Source: Schizochytrium sp. TIO01
Taxonomy: Eukaryota > Sar > Bigyra > Thraustochytrida > Thraustochytriidae
NCBI GenBank assembly: GCA_004764695.1
Contig: SMSO01000037.1
Location: forward strand, 3,284,337 to 3,348,336
Direction: 5' to 3'
DNA length: 64,000 nt
Below, piece by piece: positions 33,778 to 44,077 of the stretch. Position 1 is the first letter of the stretch. Every line of letters begins with the position of its first letter. The translations under genes were made by a program, and so were the position numbers. Under the pieces are notes generated by a model. The model searched no databases. It was not told where the DNA came from and saw only the letters and a list, made by a program, of their open reading frames with translations.

Positions 33778-33805
33778 TTATTATTATTATTATTATTATT
33801 ATTAT
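33778..33805. repeat. (TTA)n microsatellite
   Basis: About nine TTA units in an uninterrupted array, 60 bases after the A5G tract. Confidence 0.9.
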
Positions 33806-36280
33806 ACCATCCTCGCTTTCCTTTCATCGTAGGTGAAGACTCTTCGTGGCCAATCTTGGATGGTCTTATATCGCTTTCCCGTATTATCTCGAAGGTCCGG
33901 GTTGCACGCTCCGTCTCGAGCACCAGTTCTGTTTTAGTTTCGTCTCTTTTCGACACCCGCTCAATCGCATTTGCCTCTCCTGAACCCGAAACGAAACAAA
34001 GTCTCTCAAACCTTGAAATTAAGAATTGCCAATTAATACAAAAAAGCATGAACATATTTTGTTTCATAAATATATAACGATTCTAACTTTGAAATGGTAG
34101 ACCTGATGAAGACAAGGACCATATTGCTATCGAGAAGCACATACAAGTATTAAAAGCGAAGATTCTGCGGGCACTGGGGAGGCGGATCAAGGGCGGTGGG
34201 AACGAAGGGGCGACAATATGGTGAATAAATTAAAAAGAACGGAACACGCTACGAACAACAGAGGTTTCGTCAAGCTGAGCTCTGAATAAGTAGGAACTTG
34301 TACGACGGGTGTTTTATTGCCTTGTTTTTACGATAATTGTATAAAATGAAAACAGCAACATTTGAGATGGTATTAGGTAATTTACTTTGAGGGCTGAGAA
34401 AGAAAGAGGCGCTACTGCCTATTTCCTACGTAGTACCAAACCAAAACATTATCTCGAGTTGAGTTGAGGACAGATGAAAAGGAAAGGAAAGACCTCTTTA
34501 GATGTTTTTACTTTTTATTTTCTTCTATAAAACTCTGACGAGAATAGTGGGTAAGTACTATTAGAGAAAAAGGTGATGAGGCTTCCACGACCGCTTACCT
34601 TCCGGAAAACAAAAGGCTCTTCAAAACTTCTTAATTAAAGTTTTAAAAATTAAAAACAATTTTTGTTTTTTGTTTTTTTTTACAAGTTGGAGGAGTAACC
34701 TTTGCTGGTTGAGGTAAGTCAATTTGAAGATGGCCTTCGAAGATGCTCTCGTTCTCTCAGATACTGCACGTTCAAACAGTCTCAAGTTGCGTGTACCTTG
34801 ATTGATATCTTCTGTGACAAATCAAACATGATTAGGTTATGGTCCTGACATTTAAGTGACCTTGGTGCCGGAGTTCTCATCGCCCATTATTCAGGCGACG
34901 ACCTTTGGCGGATAACCTGTTCTCGCTTGCCATCTTCGCAAATGTTGGGGTTAACTCAACCTTTCCAATCAATTTTGGTTGCCAAGGCAAGCAAACAGGA
35001 TCGATCATCAGCGAGAGGGCGTGTTCTTGGCACGCGTTCTTGGCACAGATGCCATGGTCGTGATATTTCGTGCTGCTTCATCGATTGCATTAAGAAAGGG
35101 TTGGTCCCTCCCTGATCAAAATTATAAATGACGAGGGTCTAATTGACCAAGGATGCCGCGATTGGTTCATTCAATACCCTTGAGTCGCTTGGCCTTCATG
35201 GTGGGATGTCCTGGGTGGCTGGAATGGCTAGCTCATTTAGGTCACCTAGCAAGCGCTGGTTTCCTCGCTCCTTTGTGATTTGGAGGGCAATTCTGTCTAA
35301 GGGCTCCCGAATTTGCTCGTTGAAAGCTCTGCACGATAACTTCCTCTGGAGGCAGCTTTTGCTGCTGCAGCAGCAGCTACCTCTGCTGCCGCTACTGGCG
35401 ATTGCAACAATGCTCACGGTGAGGGTGATGGAGGTAGTATGCGACTGTGATGATAGTGCCACTAGGTTCTCCGAAGTCGCCATTTATGTAAACACTTGAG
35501 GGGCGAAGTTCATCGCAAGTCGAAGTCACAGGCCCTCTCGAGATTATACTCCAAACGTAGTAGTGACTTTGCAGATTTAGAATAACACTCTTTTGGTTTC
35601 ATCGTGTCCTCGTTTCGGCATTTTTGCTTGCTTACTTGCTCGCCCAGGTATTCTTTTTCTTGACAACGGTTATCTATAGAAATCGGACATATCTACACAT
35701 TGGAGTTTAGGTTTGTAATTGTGCCAAAAGGCGGTCGATGTTGAGGCAAACAAGATGGCTCGAGATTATCGAGGGGATTGCGAGTCTTCGAGCTTCTCGT
35801 ACAACCTAGATTTATTGGTTTGGGGCGAACTCGGGTCGGTGGTTTTGGGCATTCCACATTGGTGGCTTCAAGTTCGTCGAAGCTCCCGTAACCTTCAAGC
35901 ACATACGCCGAGATGACGTGCGAGCTTGATAATGGACTGTATGATCAGTTGTGCCTGACCATGGTGGGTCGCGCCAAGCATATTCGGTACGCAGTTCGAT
36001 TGGCTTGTCGTAAGAATGGGAAAGGACGTGAACGGTAATGAAAGAAGTAGTGATCATGATTCCCTCAACTGAATCAGCAATCTTTGGTCAAACCTATAAG
36101 ATGAGAAAACACTTGGCGAGTCAAAGAATTCCGAAAAAGGTCCCCTCTCGTTTGTCTCGCAAGAGATATCTTTGGGAAATGCACGAAGTGCACTCTCGCA
36201 AGAGTTGTTTGCATAGCTGTTGTTCGAGGCTTAAACGAGGCCAATGAAATTTTACACCGCACAAGGTCCAATGAAGGAAA

Positions 36281-36303
36281 TAAGATAAGATAAGATAAGA
36301 TAA
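36281..36303. repeat. (TAAGA)n microsatellite
   Basis: Four and a half units of TAAGA in non-coding DNA. Confidence 0.9.
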
Positions 36304-37571
36304 ATCAACAAAAAAATTATATTAAAAAAAAATAAAAATACACAACTCTTCCACAGAGAGTAATTTTGATGAGAAGATAACAATCAGTAGAGAGGATGAA
36401 TGCTACTGACTTCGAACTGTTTCCTTGCTCTTCGTTCGTTATACGAGCGTCGTCTTCAACATTGTCGTCATCAACAGTGCAAAGCTTTTTGAGCTGTATC
36501 TCGATAGCTTGATTGTGCTAAATCCAACTTTGAAGGTCGGTATACACTAAATGCACGGCAGCCGTGTTGAGCGACCACTTTCTTACTACTTAGACGTCAT
36601 CGTCCGCGACATCAAAGGTAAAAGGGAGTTCGTCAGTTGTGAAAGCAGCAGCATCGAGACCTTCAAAAGGGCTTTTGCTGACTAATAGAAGTTTGCCGAG
36701 AGATCAAAGTGGTCGCAAGTCATGCATTGGGTTTGCAGAAGGCCTGTTTGTTTGTTTGGTGTGTTGGGTCCTTGGGTTGTTTGTCTACTCTTGAAGCTGG
36801 TTTCTTCGCATACATTGAGAAGCTCGTCAAGCAGGTCAACTTTTGTGTTTATGGTCAAAACAGGCAAAAAGAAACAAAAATTACATCTGTGCATTACATA
36901 AAACTACAAACAATAAGCCTGTAAAAGCAAAGAGTTCGTGATGGTAGACGAATACTAATTACTCAGCTTATGAATATTTATTTCAATATACAGTTATCTT
37001 CAAAAAGACCAAAGCCAAACAAAAACCTCTTTCGCGCTTTAGGAAGCGCCTCTTAAAGGCTGCTACTGCTGCTGCTAGCTATTACTACTGCCGCCGCTAA
37101 TGTACGGGTAGGTTCTTTTCAGGTTCTACTACCCGGTAAATGCGCAAAACTTGCTGTGCTTGGAAACAAACATGAGTTGGAATCCGCTCCAAACTTCCTC
37201 CGCTCCTCTTGCTCTGTCCTCCTCCTGCTCCTGATCTGGCCGCCGTCTCGAGCCACATCGACCTGAGCAATTCTTCTTAACTCCACTTGCAGTGCACATT
37301 TATTTGTCTTGGCATCTCTCGCCTTATCGCACAACAGATAAACACCGTAGCGAATTTATAACCCAGGAGCGAAAGAAGACAATTAGACACGAAGGTTGCA
37401 GCACGTGCGAAGTTGCCTTCTTCGTATATCGTTCGATTGGCCGACGACTCCCATTTGTGCACGTGCTCCAGGTGGTGTTTTCGATTGCGGCCAAGGAGCC
37501 TAAGGCGGAGCACGTGCTTTGCAAGAGCAGAATATTTATTTGCTGCAGCTCTCGATGTGGCTGTTTGCTAA

Positions 37572-37854
37572 TGCGGTGGGTTGCTGCTGTGGTCCATTCC
37601 AATCTCGAGGGTGCCGATAAAGCGAGCCCCAGCGGATGTCAATTCGTGGATGGTACTTGCTTTAGATTTCCACAACTGGGTCCAAGCGCTTTCGCTGGGT
37701 TTGGAGACGATGCTCACCAACTCTCGTTGCCCTGCAGCTTCTCAAGCAGCTTCAGACCACGGAGGAGGCCATCGTGATCAGTGCTGCCACGGAGGACGAG
37801 CGTGCTTGCTCTGGCGGCAGCAGATCACAGCGCTCGCATTTGCGTCGTGCTTGA
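37572..37854 (+). pseudogene. Coding-like island with a frame break
   Basis: One frame from 37572 reads protein-like up to about 37720 (ADVNSWMVLALDFHNWVQAL, SLGLETML). A second frame continues protein-like to a TGA at 37852-37854 (LVALQLLKQLQTTEEAIVI, SAATEDERACSGG). The switch falls near 37720-37735, next to a possible acceptor CCCTGCAG at about 37729-37736. There is no ATG upstream of the first part before a TAA at 37569. It could be a decayed gene or internal exons of a spliced gene. I recognise no family. Confidence 0.3.
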
Positions 37855-39916
37855 AGGCGCCTTTTGCAATTGCGGGTACCTGGGTAGTGCAAATATGAGA
37901 AGAAACATTCGTTCTCTGCCGCAGATCTGTCAGCAGTGAGAGCTCTTCACAGAGCAGCATATCAGGTTTTTCTCACTCGCAGAGTCCAAGGCTGTCCAAG
38001 GCGAAGCGAAGATAGCACGTGTATGGTTGCGAGTGGGTGTCTGTCCTCAATTAGCGGCGAGTTGGAGGGCAGAGAAAGGGAGTTGGGCAGTCGTGAACGA
38101 TAATGTGAACGAGGGGTTTCATTCTTACATACTTCCACCTCCAACTTTATCATACCTCGTTACTAATTTACATTCCCTAATGGATTAAATAAACAAAAAC
38201 TATTGTGACTTTATTTTTATTTCACTTTATTTTTATTTTATTTTTTAACTTAAATAAATATAAAACATGAACATGAAAACTACATGATTGGAAAAGTATT
38301 TTTTAAAAATATAAATCATTTTTTATTTTTTTTTAAATTTTTTGACAAGGGTAATTTTGAGTGTGTTTGTTTATGGTTCAAGCCAAGATGAACAATGAAC
38401 GAGAGCTTCTCAATGCATTCTGATCACACTAGTTCGCGTTTAATTCCAGCGTTAGGTTCAAGGCGAAGCTTGCTCTCGTCGAACCGATTGTTCCTTGTTT
38501 TCAGATACAAAGGCGCATCCCCAATTCAACTGAAAGCCTTTCATAGCTAGGCGTTATGATTCTATGGACTTTAATTAAAATTAATGCCATTAGAAAGGAA
38601 TGCGAAGCTTAGGTTAACCTTGACAGGATGGAAATTGGAGAACTCTGGACTCAAACATTCAAGGTATATAGACTTCAGACATTGCCAGTTTTCTCCAAAA
38701 CGACATCGTGTTTGCGTAATGACGTCATTTGCACGGCCTACACCGCAAAGACCAATTTTATCTCTGAATGAGCTATGTGAATTATCCAGTTCTTGGTTGC
38801 GAGCTATTTAGTCAGCAAGCAAGGTCCTTTGTGAGAGCTGAGTCTTCAGGGTCAGCTAGATTTAGTCGATGAATTTTCATTGCTCACGATCGTATAACCT
38901 AGAGATGAATTTTATTAGCAATAGTCTGAGTCATACGCTCAAGACAGAGAGTCATTGGTTTGCTAAAGCGCCGTCTGTTCCATTTTGTGTTGCCGATTCC
39001 TGATTTCCCTGTTAAACGCAGGACAGCTTCAGCTGAGGCGGAAGGGAGATGAACATCCAAGCTTCATTCGCTAAAGTTTGTGTTTGTCATTCATAAGAAC
39101 TTCATCAAAAAACTACTGCAGTTACTGTCTGGAGTGAATAGTATTTAGTAGTAAAGACTAGTTCCCACAATTGGATAAGAGTAGAAATAGGAAACGACAC
39201 TCTTCAGTAGCACAGAAACCATGTCGAGTTTCAGCCACGATTGTATACAATATGTAGTAAAGACTGGTCGCAGGGTTGCAAGGAAGCAAGAACACGAAAG
39301 CTGAATGACCAGATATCGAATAAGAAGGAGATATAAATGAGTAATTAGGGAGCTGAGCATTTCTCTATTTTCAAGTCGCCTTGCATCAAAACTTCTCTCA
39401 ACTATAGGCTTGATACTACACAGTCCGTGAAAAGGCAAGCAAAGTTGCCCAGAACAGCTAGTGGAATTAGTGATCATCTTTTGCAACGTGAACTTGGCGC
39501 TGGTAGTGATAGCTTCCTCCAGCGCCATGTCCTAGCGTCAGATGACGTCAGAGAAAAATAAAACGAAACGAGGAAGTTTGGCTGTGGCTCAGCTCAAAGA
39601 ACGTGTAGATGGTCGTCACTTTTGAAGAGAACAAACTCCAAAAAAGGGCTCTATGTGCATCTTGAAGTCACACGACATTTCATGCCGTTTTCTAGCCTTC
39701 ACACGATATAGTTCCTACGTAGCCCAATTCCTGGATATTGAATTAGAGTTGGTGATTTGATCAGCAGAATACTGCGAAGCCAACAAGAAAATGCAACAAG
39801 GATTGTGATTGGGAAACTTAGCGTAATTGCTGCATTGGACAATGAGGAAGCTAAAAAGTTTAAACGAGAGTATCTACTATCTCCAAATACTTGTTCGCAT
39901 CATGACCATTGCGATT

Positions 39917-42856
39917 CTAGCGAAACCTGTTTAGGGGGGAACTAGGCCCGGTCTTGTTTTTGTGCTCTAGAACAGTATGTTCTAATACCTGATCAAAGAT
40001 AGACCGAGACAATGCCATACGCTGGCCCTTGGCAACATCGCCATGCGTGGCACTACCATACACATGTGCCTGTACACTAGTCATGAGCTTAGCAATTTCA
40101 CGACCAGAGAATCCATCAGTCATCTCTGCAGTTTCTTTCAAGGCCTTTTCTTGCTCAAAGCTCTTCGGAATACTCAGAGCAGAAGATAATGTCTGAGAAA
40201 AGTACTGTTGAACAAGGCGATGGCGCTCGTCAATCAATGGCAAGTCGAAATGTACAGACTCATCAACGCGATCAAGAACAGCGCTATCAAGATCGCGGGG
40301 CCTATTCGTCGCAAGAATAAGCATGATGCGGCAAGAAGGGGCACCCGTATGGTACAAGAGTGCGGTCAATGAATTCCGCAAGGATTCACTAATAGAGCCA
40401 CTGTCACGTGTTGCTAAAAAGGCATCAGCTTCGTCAATAAACAAAGCTACACCTCGCGGGGTCCGGTTCGCCCATTCAAAGAGCTGGTGAAGCTCAGTAA
40501 CAGCGCGATCCTTAAGAGGTGCGACGTCAGCACCACTCATGATTGCATAGTCCAGACCACACCACTTTGACAGACGGCGAGCCACCATGGTTTTACCTGT
40601 TCCAGGGGGTCCATAGAACAAGAGGTGACGCAACGGGGTGTTGTTTACATGTGCAGCACGAGTCGCGCGTGCGATACGTTCAATTTGTGCAGCCTGAGAC
40701 GAAGGCAAGACAACATCAGACATAAAGCTGACGAATGAGTCCTCTGCAGTAGCTTGCCCACCTGCTGGAACTTTTGAAGGCTTGTCAGCAGCATTATCAG
40801 TTTGAGCACGGCGCTTCAACTCTGACTGGACCTGAACCAGTTTCTTGTTGACAATGAGTAAACCAGACTTTGCCAGCTCTAAGCCACGAGAAATCGGTGC
40901 CCAACCTCTCTGAGAAGTCTCCCGAACCAGGGAAGGCTGACCCAGGCGATTCTCAAAGACCGTGCGCCAGTACACCATAAACTCACGCCCAGCATAAATA
41001 CCAAATGCAAGCATAACAAGCAAACTAAGTGCGCCAGCAACCTCGCGAGGACTCTGCGCAGCCAGACGAAATGCGGCAATGGACTCTTGAAATGCAGCTT
41101 GAATTGTAGCGATGGCCTTCTCGCGCGCTTCTTTGGCGTCAATTTCAGCCATTTCCTTTCGCAAGTCATGGTTTTGCCGCTCTCGCTGAGCATCAGCCTC
41201 GCCTTGTGCAAGCACGCGCACGCGCTCAAGGTCTCCTTGAGCATGGATTTTCGCAACGTCTGCCTCTGCTTGGGCTCGTACAAGAGCTTGGTCCTTCTCA
41301 GCACGTAGCTCGAGCTCTCTTGTTACAGATTCCTCTTTGGCGCGAATCGTTTGCAGCTCGCGTTCAGCTCGCATAGATTCTTCCTCTCGAACTCGTGCAA
41401 TTGAAGCATTATCTTCGCGCTCCCGGCGCTCTGCCTCGATGGTAGCAGAACTTCGTGCACGTTTCTCTTCTTCGATAGTTTTCGTCCGTTCAAGCTCAAT
41501 TTTGGCCTCTTCAATACGAGCTTGGGCTTCTAGACTTTTGCGCCGTTCAATAATTTCTTCTGCAGCTTGGGCATTGACCTTTTCCTCGAGTTCTGCAACC
41601 TGTTTAAGTAGCTGATCCACTTCAGTTTGAATTTTTACACTTTCCGCATGAGCGTTAGCACTCACCGAGCTAATATTCTGAGAGGACTCCTGAACTGCTT
41701 TCTCCAGGGCTTGTCGCAGACCCTTAAGGTCAGTTTCCAGAGACGAGGTGAGTTCGCCTTGGATCTTAAGAATACCTTCCACCTCTTTTTGCAAAGATGA
41801 AAGTTGCTGTTCCAAGTTGCCTACTTTATTCTCAATAGAGGTAATCGCAGAGCTTTGTTGGTTGTCCATAAGGTCTCGTCTTACGTGCACATCATTGACT
41901 GCCTTTTCGAGTTTCGTGGCAAGATCTTCGCGCATGCTTTCGAGAGATTTTGCCGTTTCAGCAGCAGACGAGCTTGCTTTCGCAATGGCCTCTTCCAATT
42001 TGCTTTGAGCATTTTGACGGTCTGCAGCAACTTGGTCGACGCGTGATCCTAGTTGGGTCATGGCCTGGTTCAACCCTCCCATGCCCGTTGAGATTTCACG
42101 GTGCAAACCAGCTTGGTCTTTGACTTCCGTACGAAGATCATCTTGCAAAGTTTCAAGGCGACGCGAGAGAGCAGTCCGCTCCGCTTGCTCAATTCGACTT
42201 GTATCCTCAAGTGATTTGAGAACGTGCTCAAGACGAATAGCACCCTCACTGCGCTGATGAGCCTCTTTGGCCAATGTTTCGAGCTCAGATTGCTTTACCT
42301 GCAAGAGGTTGAGCGCTTCATGCGCCTGTTTACCGGTAGCTGCATCCTTTTCTAGATTCAAAAGAGTCTCTTTTAGGTTATCAAGTGACTTACGCACAGT
42401 TTTCGTACGTGCGATCAGCTCCTGTGTCGCTCCAATGTGTGCCATGAAAAGGTTCTCGCTATGGAAAACATGCACGTCGGTTAAAATTGTTGGATTCTCA
42501 TCGTCCACATGGCTAACTGATCTCTTGGGAATGACGCCAACAGAACCAGGCAGCACTGGTTTGATCTCCTGCGCAATGATTCCAAGTTGTCGTTTGCCAA
42601 AAATAGGGTTGTAAAACTGTTCATAGATGTAGTCAAATTCGCGCAGTTGAACTCTGCTCACAGCATCAAGCAGCGCCTCAGTGTCTGCAGGCGTGACATT
42701 GGTCTTGAGACGCTCGTCTGAGACCAGAACGTCGTCCCACGACGACAAAATGGACTCTTTCACGCTTCTAGTGACTTCTTCTGCTCTTGTGCTGCTTTCG
42801 GAGAGCCAAACGGTCGCAAGACTGATGAGGAGGATCACTTGGAGATGGGTCCGCAT
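39917..42856 (-). CDS. ATAD3-type AAA+ ATPase with an N-terminal peptidase S74 (endosialidase chaperone) domain
   Basis: 979 residues, ATG at 42856. ATAD3 is a mitochondrial inner-membrane AAA+ ATPase linked to nucleoid and membrane organisation. The C-terminal half here is typical: a long charged coiled coil (about 160-590), a membrane helix (about 608-628) leading into the family block NRLGQPSLVRETSQRGW, Walker A GPPGTGKT (749-756), Walker B ALFIDEADAF, sensor ILATNRPRDLDSAVLDRVDE and SGREIAKLM. The N-terminus is unlike known ATAD3: a signal-peptide-like hydrophobic start (about 1-19), then a complete S74 domain (about 46-160) with SDERLKTNV, RQLGIIAQEIKPVLP and LFMAHIGATQELI. S74 domains trimerise and self-cleave just before the Ser of S-D-x-R-L-K; Ser46 and Lys51 keep the dyad. 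Cleavage would free a short N-terminal piece. Location (mitochondrion or secretory route) is open. One continuous exon, so this is not a mis-joined gene model. Confidence 0.9.
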   Translation of the reverse strand: MRTHLQVILLISLATVWLSESSTRAEEVTRSVKESILSSWDDVLVSDERLKTNVTPADTEALLDAVSRVQLREFDYIYEQFYNPIFGKRQLGIIAQEIKPVLPGSVGVIPKRSVSHVDDENPTILTDVHVFHSENLFMAHIGATQELIARTKTVRKSLDNLKETLLNLEKDAATGKQAHEALNLLQVKQSELETLAKEAHQRSEGAIRLEHVLKSLEDTSRIEQAERTALSRRLETLQDDLRTEVKDQAGLHREISTGMGGLNQAMTQLGSRVDQVAADRQNAQSKLEEAIAKASSSAAETAKSLESMREDLATKLEKAVNDVHVRRDLMDNQQSSAITSIENKVGNLEQQLSSLQKEVEGILKIQGELTSSLETDLKGLRQALEKAVQESSQNISSVSANAHAESVKIQTEVDQLLKQVAELEEKVNAQAAEEIIERRKSLEAQARIEEAKIELERTKTIEEEKRARSSATIEAERREREDNASIARVREEESMRAERELQTIRAKEESVTRELELRAEKDQALVRAQAEADVAKIHAQGDLERVRVLAQGEADAQRERQNHDLRKEMAEIDAKEAREKAIATIQAAFQESIAAFRLAAQSPREVAGALSLLVMLAFGIYAGREFMVYWRTVFENRLGQPSLVRETSQRGWAPISRGLELAKSGLLIVNKKLVQVQSELKRRAQTDNAADKPSKVPAGGQATAEDSFVSFMSDVVLPSSQAAQIERIARATRAAHVNNTPLRHLLFYGPPGTGKTMVARRLSKWCGLDYAIMSGADVAPLKDRAVTELHQLFEWANRTPRGVALFIDEADAFLATRDSGSISESLRNSLTALLYHTGAPSCRIMLILATNRPRDLDSAVLDRVDESVHFDLPLIDERHRLVQQYFSQTLSSALSIPKSFEQEKALKETAEMTDGFSGREIAKLMTSVQAHVYGSATHGDVAKGQRMALSRSIFDQVLEHTVLEHKNKTGPSSPLNRFR

Positions 42857-44077
42857 GGTCGAGTTCCGGTTTAGTGCAGAGTTATGACTCTGTGATATTC
42901 TCGAGCAAGCAGATAAGTGGTCGTCGCTCGAGGTGAAAGACGGCCTCGCTGGCTGAGCGCAGTGCTCTACCCGCCAGCCCTGCGTCTTTCAAGGCCGCGA
43001 TTAGCGTTTGCGTTAAACTGTCAAGCTTTTCGTTTTTTCTATCTGTCTGAGCAGATCCTTTTAACGGGAGCTTTTCATTTATCTCATCATACAGTGCCAA
43101 TGATACTCTTAAGGCCAATTAGGAAATACTAAAACAAGTTAAAACGACAAGCAAAAGAGATAAACGGACGAGAATGAGCAACGTCTTGAAGCCAGAACGT
43201 GTTATTGAGTTGCTCATCTAGGTTTCCACGGTGAGCACGTGGAGGTAGCTTTGAGAGTTTGCGAGAGTGTCCAGATTGTTCTCAATGTCATACATGCTAA
43301 TCAACTACTTTGGAGGCGAAAAAAAAAGCTAATCGAGTGTTCATGGATCAGCAATATTGAATTAATTGCGTTTCGAAGAAGAGAAAAAGCCCCAACAGAA
43401 ACGCAGCGCGTACCCACGTACGATTTGGGAACCAGGATAAAATAAAAGTCCATAGAACTCGGTGGTTAGCTAATTTATACTATGTGCTCCAATGCTCCAC
43501 ACCCTCGTCGTGTCAACGCAAGCGTATCTATCGCTGCCACGAATCCTTTTGATAATGCCGATCATAACTGGTCTTTCAAGTCTTTCACACCTAAAAACAA
43601 CAACGGCGACAACAACAACAACAACAACAACAATGAAAATCCCTCGTTGACAAAGACCACTGTCAACCCGCTCGATGGAGACCTGTGCTCCAGGATTGTC
43701 ACAGCGATACATACGCAAGGCCCAAACCCCCAACGTTCGATTGGTGCTCGAATTTACTTTCAACGCAACAGAAGTGAAGGGCCAATAAATGCCTATAATT
43801 CTAACGAAAAGCCCAGAGAACCGTTTGGCGAAGGGAAAAACTCCATTCGCCATAAGTCACTTATACCGCGCATAGTTCACTTTGTAGGTTTTGCTCAAAT
43901 AGGGTAAACTTCAGATTGTCTATTTCGCAAAGTAGAAGAAGTGAGGTCGCATTGTTCCAGTGAGTGTCATAGTTGTTGCAATTGCCGTCGCATCACAGCT
44001 GCCGAGTACAAAGTCCATTTGGCGAATTCCTTCGCCAGCGCTTGGGGTCTGCGCGTTGAGAGGCTCACTGGGTAACT
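42857..44077. other. Divergent intergenic region, 1.2 kb, with a doubtful small ORF
   Basis: Promoter space for the S74-ATAD3 gene (-) and the coiled-coil gene (+). A plus-strand frame with ATG at 43482 runs to 43907 (141 codons) and has an Asn run from an AAC repeat (about 43603-43632); no homology recognised, so coding is uncertain. A minus-strand frame at 42882-43118 looks helical but lacks an ATG and ends before the ATAD3 start. Confidence 0.5.

Larger units (their letters stand above)
33272..39916. other. Large gene-poor region, 6.6 kb
   Basis: The longest stretch without a convincing gene. From 33.3 to 34.7 kb it is AT-rich with microsatellites. From 34.7 to 38.1 kb it is GC-richer, with many short overlapping frames on both strands, including a 95-codon minus-strand frame with ATG (35483 to 35196) holding a Cys/Ser-rich run. 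From 38.2 to 39.9 kb it is AT-rich again. No transposase, reverse transcriptase or tRNA was recognised. The middle part may be gene relics, multi-exon genes I could not resolve, or a non-coding transcript. Confidence 0.55.

Noticed and set aside
35196-35483. 95-codon minus-strand frame with ATG
   Set aside because: The opposite strand is equally open over the same stretch, and the Cys/Ser run comes from a GCA repeat. Not enough for a gene call.
42882-43118. Minus-strand helical-looking 78-codon frame upstream of the ATAD3 gene
   Set aside because: No ATG, a stop directly upstream, and a stop before the ATAD3 start, so it cannot be its 5' exon without an unseen splice.
43482-43907. 141-codon plus-strand frame with ATG
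   Set aside because: Asn run from an AAC microsatellite and no recognisable fold; kept only as a note in the spacer entry.
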